NCBI GenBank assembly: GCA_006535965.1
Contig: QEAR01000037.1
Span: 124,001-188,000 of the forward strand
Direction of reading: 5' to 3'
Length of the DNA: 64,000 bases
Origin: Spizellomyces sp. 'palustris'
Lineage: Eukaryota; Chytridiomycota; Chytridiomycetes; Spizellomycetales; Spizellomycetaceae
Positions 48,502 to 59,295 of this stretch are shown here, in pieces. A model generated the notes under the pieces. The model had not been told where the DNA came from. It saw only the letters and a list, made by a program, of their open reading frames with translations, and ran no database searches. A program made the position numbers and the translations under genes. Position 1 is the first letter of the stretch. Each line of letters starts with the position of its first letter.

Positions 48502-48706
48502 TGTCGAGACGGAGATTGGCGTTGAACCTAGCGCAATACGCGATTCTTCCGTTCCCAGCTCAAAAAGGGAACTCTACCGATGAGTCATAGCTGCTTCTAT
48601 GGCAACAAGATAACTAATGACTTGATCATGGCCGTGACACTAGGTGAGCTTGTCATCTTCCCCTCGACCATCTGCGTTCAACAACAACCCACATCTTCGA
48701 ACAAAA
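48502..48706. promoter_or_regulatory. bidirectional promoter of GCSH and Mn-SOD
   Basis: A 205-bp gap between two divergent start codons of nuclear genes for mitochondrial enzymes. No strong TATA box was seen on either strand. The arrangement suggests shared control, but this is inference from spacing alone. Confidence 0.5.
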
Positions 48707-49867
48707 ATGCTCGCTCTTACGCGTCCTGTGAGCACACTCCGCACCAGAGGTCTCTCTGCCTTGGGTTCCGTTGCCGGAAAGAGGACGAAATACACTCTTC
48801 CCGACCTTCCGTATGACTACAATGCGGTAAGGAGAACACTTTAGCTTGCCGAAACGCTCTTGACGGCAGGTTCTTAGACTTTTTACATTCCTCTTGCCAG
48901 CTCGAACCCTACATTTCTGGTAAGTTTTTAAAGTCGGTGTAAGCTAGGTCGAACAGCAAACTCATGTTGGCGGGGTGAAAAGCCGAAATCATGCAACTTC
49001 ACCACTCCAAGCACCATCAAGCTTATGTGAACGGCCTCAACCAAGCTGAAGAAAAGTTCTTTGAGGCCAAGGCCAAGAACGATCTAAGGGAGCAGATTTC
49101 TGTGCAACCCCTTCTGAAGTTCAACGGAGGCGGTATGTAGCCCGTTACATCTCACCCTTGACTAGGGAGCGTATTCTCAACATTGCTCTACTTTTGCGTT
49201 CCGTATGTAGGCCATATTAACCACAGGTATGTTAAAATCCAAGTTGATCGCACGACGAACGCTTCTAGATCTGAACGTCATCGATCGCGGCGTCCTTTTC
49301 AACAGCATCTTCTGGACGAATCTCGCTCCCAATGGCAAGGGTGGCGGTGAACTGCCCAAAGGTATATCAGTCCTTTCCATTGATAGTTGAAGTCTTCCTC
49401 TAATCACCTTACACAAAGGCGCCCTATTGAACGCCATCAACTCTGAATTCGGGTCCATTGACGAGTTCACCAAAAAGTTTAGCGCCCAGTCGGCTGGTGT
49501 GCAGGGTAGTGGTTGGGGTTGGTTGGTGAGTGCTATCTTCAGTGTGGCAAGTTCAAAGCGACTGGGCTGACGAAACCTCATTAGGGATATAACAAAGCGA
49601 CCAAGAGACTCGAGATCGCTACGACACCTAACCAGGATCCTTTGACGACTTTGGTACCGTTGTTGGGAGTGGATGTATGGGAGCATGTGAGTTCTGCATT
49701 TTCTCACTATGTGAGAGTAAGCTGGCGGAAGGAAATTGTATTCTGACATCGACATTCAATAGGCGTACTACCTGCAGTACAAAAACGTTCGCCCTGACTA
49801 CTTGAAGGCGATCTGGAAGGTTGTTAACTGGAAGAATGTGGCCGAGCGTTATGCGGCTGTGGCGTGA
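48707..49867 (+). CDS. SOD2: mitochondrial manganese superoxide dismutase
   Basis: This enzyme converts superoxide to hydrogen peroxide and oxygen in the mitochondrial matrix. The presequence [20 protein letters not shown] is Arg/Ser/Leu-rich. The mature part begins [20 protein letters not shown]. Metal ligands are visible in [14 protein letters not shown] (first His), [13 protein letters not shown] (second His) and [15 protein letters not shown] (Asp and third His). Other family motifs are [27 protein letters not shown] and [15 protein letters not shown]. Seven or eight exons, several very short, with the stop TGA at 49865-49867. The Gln/Gly context ([19 protein letters not shown]) fits the Mn-type tetrameric enzyme. 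Confidence 0.96.
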
Positions 49868-49969
49868 TAGAGCAGAAGGCATGACTTTTAAGCAGTGGCG
49901 AATCCTGATGAATCTAAAATCCAAACAAGGATCCTTTGAGCCAATAAATACAATCTCATTACATCCCAA

Positions 49970-51879
49970 CTAAAATACGCTTCCCAAAGCTTCAAACCAT
50001 GCCAGCAAATTACTATCCACCTCCACAACCCTTCTAAAGTCCTCGAAGCTCAGCCCCTCATCGTCGTCATCCAATCCTGCCAACGCAAACGTCTTTTCCA
50101 CCATCTCCTCAATAGCATCTTGCGACATGGCTTCCATGACGGGCCATTGTTCTTCTTGTGCGCTTTGTGGAACTGGCGAGGGAAGACCGACAAGTGAATG
50201 ATAATGGGGCGACGAGGGGTCTAATGACATTCGGAGTGGCGATGAGGTAGAGAGGTGTGGGAGCGACCGGCGGAGGGATAGTGTGCGGCGTGTGGAAGGA
50301 CTATCAATGCTTGGACGGCGTGGAGACCGTGTACTTGGTGTAGTATACGTCACAGATCGTTCGGTACCGGCAGCAAAGCTCCCGTACACGTCCATCACCT
50401 CCTTTTTCCCAACATGTTTGTTCCCAGAATCTTCTTCTTCTTCGTCGCCTTGATTCCCAGATGACGAAGAGCCGCCCGGTGCGGCAAAAGCCGCTGAAAC
50501 AGGCTTGGCAGCTTCGTCGTCGAAGCTTTCCATCATTCCTTCTTCCATGGTCTTGACCACATCCCGGACAAGTTCCATGGACAGGTGAAAATATGCTTTG
50601 AACATTTGGTGGAGCTCCTCACGGGATATTATCCCGTCGTCATTTAGATCATAACCTTTAAACGCCCCTATATGCACGAGACGGTCCAGTTTGAGGACAA
50701 GCAACGAAAACGTGGCAGCAAACGCAGAGACACTCACATTTCATTCGCTCATCTAACCCTCCTTTGCAGAGTACCGACAAGCCCATCACCAACTCCTCAA
50801 AGTTGATAATTCCGTTCCCATCTCGATCGAAAAACATGAATATCCGTTCAATAATCAGGTTTTTTTCCAGCCCAAGCGGGCCTAGACATCTTTCAAACGT
50901 TTCTCTGTCGATTCCGCCTTCAGCAGTTGAGAGGGAGAGGAATTGGTCGTGGAAGGCTTCCAGTTCGACAATGTCGACTTGGAGAGGAATTAGAAGGTGT
51001 TTAGACCGATGCAATCACTGAAACCTACAGTGTGACATTCGTTGCAGCTCCGCCAGGTCGTAGGTTGGAAGCTCACTTGTAAAGTCCTTGCCTGTAGAGG
51101 TGATGAGAAAGTGGTATGGGTACATTAGTCCGTGATCGCAACTAACCCGGATAAAATGCCCCCAACAAGGCGCTCCGCGGATTCATCAACGGTGGGATCG
51201 GCACCCTGATTTTTACAAAAACATGCGTCTTGAAATGAATGTCCTGGGCTTCACAAAGCTCGCATACATCATAGTCGACACAATTGGCGCACTTGTATCT
51301 ATATCCTCGTATCGGGGACGTCCCGCAATGGTTACATGTTATGGATCGGTGGACGTAGCCCTCTGAATTTGCAGAGTTTTTGTGAGTAATCATTTCATAA
51401 ACTAAGGATGCTGGAGTACATGCTAGACCAACACCTTTCCGTGCCTGATCCTCAGCAATAGAGTACAGCAGTGTCAAGAGATTTTGACTTTCATCCACTG
51501 GGACAGGGTCCGCGACATTTTCCACTTCTACTTCTTCTTCCTCGTCTTCATCTACATAATCACCTATAGGCTCCTCTTCATCTTCATCCTCTTTCTTTAA
51601 AACTCCATTCCGACAGTCTTCCTCGGTAGATATGTACCTAGCGCGACTAGACTTGTCGTCGCGTGATCTTGAAGAAAGATAGCGTGTTGCTTGGACTATC
51701 GCGAGCCCTGAAGCAATGCCTGCGAGGAGAAGTCCCAGTCTTGAAAGCGTCGCCGTTGAAGTAGGAAGCCGGATATAGGGTGATAAAGGCGGTTGGGTAG
51801 ACATGGGGGAGGAAAGATGCGTGATGGGAGAGTGAGATGGTAGGTGTTCTGACGATAGCGCGATGCTGACTTGCCACAT
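49970..51879 (-). CDS. membrane-anchored ZZ zinc finger / EF-hand protein
   Basis: Three or four exons encode one protein. The N-terminus (MWQVSIALSSEHLPSHSP, or the later MSTQPPLSPYIR) leads into a hydrophobic helix LSRLGLLLAGIASGLAIVQA, then an acidic stretch (EDEEEPIGDYVDEDEEEEVE). A ZZ zinc finger follows (ITCNHCGTSPIRGYRYKCAN, DYDVCELC, HFKTHVFVKI). A GTTAGT-donor intron joins it to GKDFTSELPTYDLAELQRMS and the EF-hand part: FFDRDGNGIINFEELVMGL and GYDLNDDGIISREELHQMFK are two canonical loops, followed by a degenerate third near the C-terminus (LDDDDEGLSFEDFRRVV). The stop is at 49970-49972. ZZ-before-EF with a TM anchor is found in some fungal proteins. A calcium-responsive scaffold is plausible; its function is unknown. 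Confidence 0.8.
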
Positions 51880-52813
51880 GGCTGTTGTGGCTTAGCTCAT
51901 TTGAACTGTCGGAAGTATTCCTTCAAGAGCAATGCTTTTTCAATATGTGCGGAACCTATGAGGCCGGACAAATTACCATGACATTGGCAAATCCAGCAGG
52001 ATATGGTCCCATATGTCTATTTTCCCCATGTAATCACAAGGTCGAGTCATTCTTTTAGCACCCTTGTCAGGCATGGGGGTTGAAGAGATCTTGTCACATT
52101 TTATTTTGGTCCGTGGTATGATGTATTAAGAATCACAAACGGTAACTTGTGCTGGGCGATTCCCGCGAGGGATTCAGGTATTTTATTGAAATGTCTGCGG
52201 AACTCTTTCCTCACCCGGCCATGGAGAGCTGTGAGAGCGCTTTATGATGAAGCTATGTATCCTTCACATGCTTGACGTGCGTTGCCTTTGGGGATGCATC
52301 GCAGGTTCTCGCAGATCTTTTCATCGGGGCAAGACAAGTTCTGCGTTGAAGGTGCAACCTGTTGGATTGCGTTGCGTTGGGCCCACGAGTGATTCACGTG
52401 ACATTTTAGCTTACGTTACCTCATAGAACGTTGGGCCATTTCAGACTCCGGTTGAGAACGCGTCCCAAGTGCGCAGCGTTCGCAAAAGTCTACAAAGGGA
52501 GGCGTACCTTCGAAATTCTCACAAAATGCCATCATGTCGAAATACTAGCAACGTTCTTCTACTGAACCTTAACAGGGACCGAGATATAATGCTAAAAAGA
52601 AGAAGATCATCCCACTTCAACGGGTCGGCCATATCCTACTTGGATATCCTCGTTCCCGCGTTTTTTAGACTGCTTCCCTCTGCTTTGGCGGGTTTAGGCT
52701 GTTTACGGCTTTTTGCTCTTGTCATACGTACCATTGTTGGGTTTACGACGTTCAAAGTCGGGCGGGAAACAAGGTTCCTAGACGCTTTTTAGTATTCTCA
52801 CACTCAATTCGCC
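51880..52813. other. divergent promoter interval, no supported gene
   Basis: About 930 bp between the ZZ/EF-hand gene and the TM-SH3 gene, transcribed away from each other. A 107-codon frame (52469-52792) is hydrophobic at its end but lacks any family match. TCACGTGA lies at 52394-52401. The rest should be promoter sequence. Confidence 0.45.
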
Positions 52814-54705
52814 ATGGAGCGTCGCCAGAGCCCGAATACAACGACCACAAGCTTGGCAGGCAGTCCGATAGTGACCAGTCTTATAAGAAGCTTATCTGCG
52901 GCGACACCAAGTACACAAAATGCAACCGTTTTGTCGAGGACAGCGAGTGCGTTTCTGCCTCCATCAGGCATACCTACTGCTCGTAATGCGCCCCTCTCAA
53001 CTGCCTCGTTCTTGTCTTTGGCTACAACTTTGAACAATCGCTCCTCCCATGTAACTTCGACATCTTTCCCGTCAATTCCCTTCCCAACTTTGATCACCAC
53101 GCAGCCCAGTCCTACGATCAAGGTTCTCCCGCCCGCAACATCCGCAACACTCACTCCCATCCTGTCCATACCGAAACCATCAGCTGTATCTTCTGAATCC
53201 GCTGCTGCCGATCGTAACGGCGCAGTCGTTGGTCACACAGTTGTTCTCATTATCTCCGCAGCCGCAGCGGCAGTAGTCTTCCTGACTGTTGTGGGATGCC
53301 TTTGTTTCTCCTTTTTTGTGACATATAGACGAAAGCGTCGGAGCAAAAAGTTGCAGGCACAATTTGTTAGCGTTGATTTGGGAAGTGGGGTTGAGTGGGA
53401 TAAAGCACAGACGGTAGGATCCGTGTTTCTCAATGGCAGGGATAGCAACAGTGTTGTAGAGACTGTTATGGGCGATGATGAGGAAATAGCTGATGAATCG
53501 CAAAAAGACGCGCAGAAGGAGAGTGCAGTGAACTATGAAAGTCCTGAGGAGGCAAATGAACCATCTTCTCAATCGATCTTGGCAGCAGAGCAACGGGTGC
53601 CGAGCGAGGGACGCTCGCATTCAGTCCAAATTAGCTCAAGTCAGATGGCCCCATCGCACACCCCACAGTCTGCGCGCCGGCCCGCCCGACATAGTTACAC
53701 TGAAAAGTGGGTCCATCACACGACTCCTGATCCGCCAGAGGCCAATATACACCATCCCCCAAGAACATCTATTGGGTCGGGATCATCGGATGAGACGCTG
53801 ATCTTAAATCCAGAAGATGGTACTGCAGTCGACGAAGAAAGTGTCGAGAACGCAGCCGATCCACAGGGAAAGCAAACCACTGTGGCAAGTTCTCAGCCAC
53901 CGGAACAGCAAGACGTGCCAACCGCAGTAGAGGATGCAAAAGGGGTACAAGGGACTTCGCATACTGCAGATGAACCGGAGAGCACGGCACCATCTCTTCT
54001 ACGTCCAGACTTGTGCCGCCATGCGAGCATCTTTTCGGACCTTTTTCCATCACTTATGGCAAGTTCTTCAACATTAACCAGGAGCGACACGATCCGACGT
54101 CCGCGGGGTGCATCGGTTACCTCCGGAACTCAAACTAGCCCCAATGTAAGGAGGGTACACCACGCAAACGTACCTCGTATGAGCGGGATTGTACCACCGC
54201 CTGCGGCCGTACCTACTCATCGCTCCTCACCTCGCCCTCGCTACACACATACCAGTATACAGTATTACCCGCATAACTACCGGCCCCAAAGTGCTATATC
54301 AGAGGTATCCAGCGTGGGCCGCGTTGTGGGAATGTACTCGTCGCAGGCCCCTGACGTAGACACATTTATCGAACGTCCAGCATTGTTTTACGCGATTTAC
54401 ACCCACACGCCTGAGTTAAAAGACGAAATTGAGGTGGGTGGCGGGGACGGGATGCTGGTGGAGCAGGTTTTCAAGGATGGTAAGTAGCGCTGTTGAGAAT
54501 GGCATCGTGCCTCATGTTGAGTTGACCTGGGTTTGCTGTTCATCACCAAGGCTGGGCATATGGATGGAACGTACGGACCCACAAACGAGGGATCTTTCCA
54601 TTGACGTGCCTTCACATTCCCAAAAAAATGGAAACAAGTTCCAAAACCTCTGGGGTGAGGACAGCAGTTACGGAGCCCATCCAACCGGGCGAGGCATCAA
54701 CCTAA
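52814..54705 (+). CDS. Ser/Thr-rich single-pass membrane protein with C-terminal SH3
   Basis: Exon 1 (52814-54479) encodes a Ser/Thr/Pro-rich, probably O-glycosylated N-terminal region without an obvious signal peptide, a membrane helix at about 142-170 (HTVVLIISAAAAAVVFLTVV), a basic YRRKRRSKK stop, and a long disordered acidic/Ser-rich cytosolic region. A GTAAGT donor at 54480 and acceptor before 54551 join FKDG to WAYGWNVRTHKRGIFPLTCL, completing an SH3 domain at about 524-580 (YAIYTHTPELKDEIEVGGGD begins it). The second exon ends GEASTT-like with TAA at 54703-54705, for 606 aa. The layout (extracellular Ser/Thr region, TM, linker, SH3) resembles single-pass WSC/Sho1-type fungal sensors, but no WSC Cys pattern is present. 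Function unknown. Confidence 0.82.
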
Positions 54706-55682
54706 CGGGATGGATGTCCACCTGGTGAACTAGATGTATTTAGACTTGGGACCCGCGAATTTAATTATATTCTGGGGATGTATTTTATTTAGGAAGCCTG
54801 CTTGGTTGTTCTCGGGTACGATTGTATGAAATTTTGGACGATGCGATGCGTTGAATGGATTTGTAGTTGTGAGTAGCTTTTATAGTGTGGTTTTGGAAAA
54901 TATACCGTATTGTACTGGCCATTGGAGGATTTTCAACATGAGCAAACATTGAAAGTGCCTTGACAAGGGCGGTAATGTCTTGTTGACGATGCACACCGGT
55001 ACGTGCACGTAAATAAACAGCAGGTGAGGACCAACATTCGAAACGTACCAAAATACTCACCCACATCCACCATAAACCACCATAAATACCAAAAGTATAT
55101 CGTCTTGCATGCCAACAAATGTTTGGAAATAACACAAGTGATCGGAACAGGCTTAGACTCTGCTTACCAATTCTTTTTAGGTGGCTGGCATCTTCATTTA
55201 AATTTGAGCGTCCACAACAACTCCATTAGCGTATCTTGGCAACTCTGAGGGTGGTGTCTGAGTTTGCCTTCCGTCGGCCTTTGCGAGGCCCTTGGCAGAA
55301 CCCCAGGTTTGCGAAACAGGTGGCAATCGCACAGTGCCATAGTCGTCGGCGGTCGGGCGACATTGGTACAAGGTAAGGTTGAACGAGCCAGGCTACGAAT
55401 GGAGAGGTACGTGGTCGACCCATGGAATATAACATTGTTAAACATGTAGGCTCATGCGGAGGAGTGTGCTTGGCTCTAGGTTCAAACCCTTCGTCGTACA
55501 TCCAGCAAACTCCTTTATTGTGTGTTAGCCTGAACAGCTACGACAGCAGCTGGTATCTGTAGTGCTGCGGTCCCATTGTGTTTCATAGCTACAGATAGTT
55601 TTCAAGTGGGGGCTACGAATTGCGACATTCGCAGTATTGGGACACGCACACCGTTTTGGCAAGGTCAGCAGGTTCTGCACCC
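54706..55682. other. intergenic interval upstream of RAD16
   Basis: About 980 bp. Short frames on both strands (for example 54785-55135 and 55194-55501 minus) show no family signature. A GGTTCAAACCC at 55479-55489 resembles a tRNA B box, but no T-stem or acceptor pairing surrounds it. The right end should be the RAD16 promoter. Confidence 0.4.
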
Positions 55683-58600
55683 ATGACTCTGCCAATTGGA
55701 AGCGAACCAGGAACTCCGCCGTCTCTAGATGCTTCATCTTCAGAGGCTCCAAGTACGGCTTCGTCACGGAAGAGGTCTCATTCGCTTACTATAGAGGTGA
55801 TTGTAGAAGACGCAAAGAGAAGAAGAGGGGATGAAGATACAGAAGGAGAGAGATCTACGAATCGCCGACTGACGAGATCTGCGGCTCGCTCCCGCAGCAG
55901 CTCAGCCATTCGGACGGATGAGGTGAATCTAGACGTGCCTTTACATGAGGAAACAGAGGAAGAACAGCCATTGCGGTCTTCAAAATGTCGTCGTGCAGTA
56001 ACACGCAAGGTGACAGATTGTACGGTAACAGATCGACCTGCGACACCTCGCTTACTGGTGCGTACGTCGACAAATCTTCCTGAAGTTCCAACAACCCCCA
56101 CGACAAGAAAATCTCGTCGCATTTCAGTTAGAAACGACACAGCACCTCGAACACCCCGCCTTTCCCGACGCACCTCAGCTCTGCGAATGAAGGCTCAGGA
56201 TCTGGGAGGGAGGGAGACTGCCAAAGACGTAACTGAGGATGACGGCCCTGTCGCCGCCGGTCCTTTGGAAAGCGAAGAAAATGAGGAATCAACAGCAACG
56301 CCGACCAAGGTCAATACCAGTATCCTTGTATTAAGTGACTCAGACAACTCTATGCCACTTTCCACGAGTCGGAAGCGCAGACCACTATCCATGAAAGGCA
56401 AAGGAAAGATGGTATCTGATGATGAACTGTCTTTCCTGAGCGAAGTGGACCCGGGTTCATTTGATTTTGAAGATAAAGTGTCGGAAAATGGTGCCGGTCC
56501 ATCACAGCCGTCAAAACCAAGTCGACGCGTCGGCACAAAAAAGGCCACGAAACCCCAAAAGGCCCCTGCACGGAGGAGGACGGCCATCAGAAGCAATGCA
56601 AATGTCGCCAAGATTGACGCTTCGCGGCGGAAACCTGTTGTAGTTTCAGATGACAGCGACAGTGACTTTGACCTTGGCTCGGTGAAATTATCAGACGAAG
56701 AGGCAGAGGAAGAAGCAGAGGAACAAGAGAATGAGGAAACAGCAGAACCTATCACTGCACCCCCCACGCGCCGAAGAGGCCGTGGAGCAGCAGCTGCCGC
56801 CCGTCGACAAGCGAAAAAGGACACAAAAGGGACGTATGATTTCCATCCTGAACTTGTTACAGTTTGGGAGGAATTGGAAAGGGAAGTTCAAGTGATTGTC
56901 CCCCAACAGGCCGAACAACCGCAAGATGTGAATGTAAAGCTGCTCCCATTCCAACGTGAGGGTTTGTTTTGGTTACTCGAACAAGAGCGCGGTCGATTCA
57001 GCGGAGGTATTTTGGCAGACGAAATGGGAATGGGCAAGACGATTCAGATGATTTCTTTGCTGGTGTCAACGCGGATGAAACCAAACCTGATCCTTAGCCC
57101 TACCGTCGCGATTATGCAATGGTTGGCCGAGTTAAGGGAGAGGACGACGCCGGGAACGTTTAAAGTTCTCCTCTTCCATGGCAATAACAGGCCCACCACG
57201 CAAGAAGAAGTTGAATCGTACGACGTTGTTCTCTCGACCTATGCTATTATTGAGCAGGGCTTTCGTAAGATGCAGTACGGCGTCAAACGAAAAGGTGAAA
57301 CGATCAAACAACCTTCGCTTCTTCACTCAGTGAACTGGGCTCGCGTTGTTTTAGATGAAGCCCATGCGATCAAGGACCGCAGTTGTTCCACGGCACGTGC
57401 AGTATTTGCTCTCAAGCGCCAGAAACAATGGTCCCTCTCTGGAACGCCATTGCAGAACCGTGTTGGAGAGTTATATTCCTTGATTCGTTTCATGAACGTT
57501 GATCCATTTAGTTACTACTTTTGCAAAAAATGCCCATGCAAAATGCAGACATGGTCGTTTACGGATCGGAAGCATTGTGATGGGTGCGGGCACATTAGCC
57601 ATCAACATTTTTGTTGGTGGAATTCAGAGATTCTAAAACCGATTCAAAAGTACGGTGCAGAAGGGGAAGGCCTGGTGGGGTTCAAAAAGCTGGGAGCTCT
57701 CTTGGATCGCATCATGTTACGGCGAACAAAATTGGAACGCACCGAGGAGCTTGGGTTGCCGCCTCGAGTTGTCACTGTTCGGAGGGACGTGTTCAACGAC
57801 GCTGAAGAAGAATTGTATGAGAGTTTGTATTCTGACTCGGCGCGTATGTTTTCTACCTACGTGTCGAACCATACTGTCTTGAACAACTATGCCTCCATTT
57901 TCTCGTTGCTCTCACGGATGCGATTGGCCGTCAATCATCCTGATCTTGTGACCACCCGACTGGCCATTACCTCCAACACGGCTACAGAACATCTTGTGTG
58001 TGGTATATGCCACGAAGAAGCCGAAGATCCGATCATGAGTAAATGCAAACACGTGTTTTGTCGTGAAGATGCGCGACAATATATTCAGAGTGCCCCCGAC
58101 GAGGATATGCCGACCTGCCCCATGTGTTATAAGCCCTTGACGATTGATTTGACACAACCGCAGGTGATACCTAAATCTGGAGGAGAGGGCGTCAAGAGTA
58201 GTATCGTAAATTATATCGACATGGCGAAATGGCGGAGTAGCTCCAAGATTGAGGGTAAAAAGTCTAAATCCATGCATTGGCTATTTTTTTTATCATGGTT
58301 TTCATAACATTTGTACTTTTAAAAACAGCTCTCGTTGAAGAACTCACCGCCCTCCAACGAGACGACTCGACCTCCAAATCCATTGTCTTTTCCCAATTCG
58401 TCGCCTTTTTAGATCTCATTCAATGGCGTCTCTCCCGGGCCGGGTTCAGTGTCGTTAAACTTGATGGACGTATGGGTCCCCAACAGCGGGACACGGTGAT
58501 TAAAAACTTTATGACCGATCCGACTGTGACGGTGTTTTTGGTGTCGCTGAAGGCTGGAGGTGTTGCATTGAATTTGACTGAGGCGAGTCGGGTGTTTGGT

Positions 58601-59049
58601 ACGTGAACATGTTGTTTTTGCATGAATTGGTTTGAGGGGGATTTTGTTTGTTCATGGCTTTTTTTCTTTGGGCGTAGTGATGGATCCGTGGTGGAATCCG
58701 GCTGTTGAAGACCAAGCCTTTGACCGTATTCATCGGTTAGGACAGTATCGACCCATTAAAATTACTCGGTAAGAAAAAACGTTCCGCATTTTTTTGTGGT
58801 AATGTACAAGACCATTCCAACATTTAACACAACCAAAAACAACACTTAGAATGATTATCGAAAACTCTATTGAATCGCGTATTCTGCAACTTCAAGAAAA
58901 GAAGAAAGCTTTATTTGAGTCGACGGTTGGGAAGGATATGGATGCGCTTGCAAAGGTGAGTTTATGGAAATAGGTATATATATATATGTAATGCTGAAAC
59001 TGGGTTTTAGTTGTCGGAAGACGATTTACGGTTCTTGTTTGTTCTTTGA
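55683..59049 (+). CDS. RAD16: RAD16-like SNF2/RING nucleotide excision repair ATPase
   Basis: A Swi2/Snf2 translocase with an embedded RING finger. In yeast Rad16 works with Rad7 in global-genome nucleotide excision repair and histone-linked ubiquitylation. The start [20 protein letters not shown] (ATG 55683) leads into about 380 residues of basic/acidic disorder. Helicase motifs: [32 protein letters not shown], Ia [41 protein letters not shown]. Two Cys clusters follow ([27 protein letters not shown]), then the [25 protein letters not shown] ... CPMC. Later exons give motif [36 protein letters not shown] and [22 protein letters not shown], ending [10 protein letters not shown] with TGA at 59047-59049. 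At least four introns lie in the C-terminal third. Confidence 0.94.
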
Positions 59050-59295
59050 TGAGTTTGTTAGTTTTTGCAAAGTATTTTTATATATTCGTAACAAGAGTTT
59101 TTTTGTTTACTTGTTTGAATATAATACTTGAGGATGTGCATGATCATTAGACACCAACATCCAAACTAAAAGTCCAAAAAGAGAAAGAAGAGAATGAAAT
59201 AAATAACAAAAAAAAAGAATAGCAATCCCTCCCACACACAACATAGATACACATCCAAAATAAAAAAATAAAAAACCGTATCTTTTTCATCTCTT
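59050..59295. other. convergent 3' region of RAD16 and the histidine kinase
   Basis: An A/T-rich 246-bp interval between two convergent stop codons, with A tracts and T tracts that should carry both polyadenylation regions. No gene seen. Confidence 0.5.

Noticed and set aside
52469-52792. 107-codon frame upstream of the TM-SH3 gene
   Set aside because: No family signature; it sits in the expected promoter region.
55479-55489. GGTTCAAACCC resembling a tRNA B box
   Set aside because: The flanks do not form a T stem or acceptor stem and no A box lies at the right distance.
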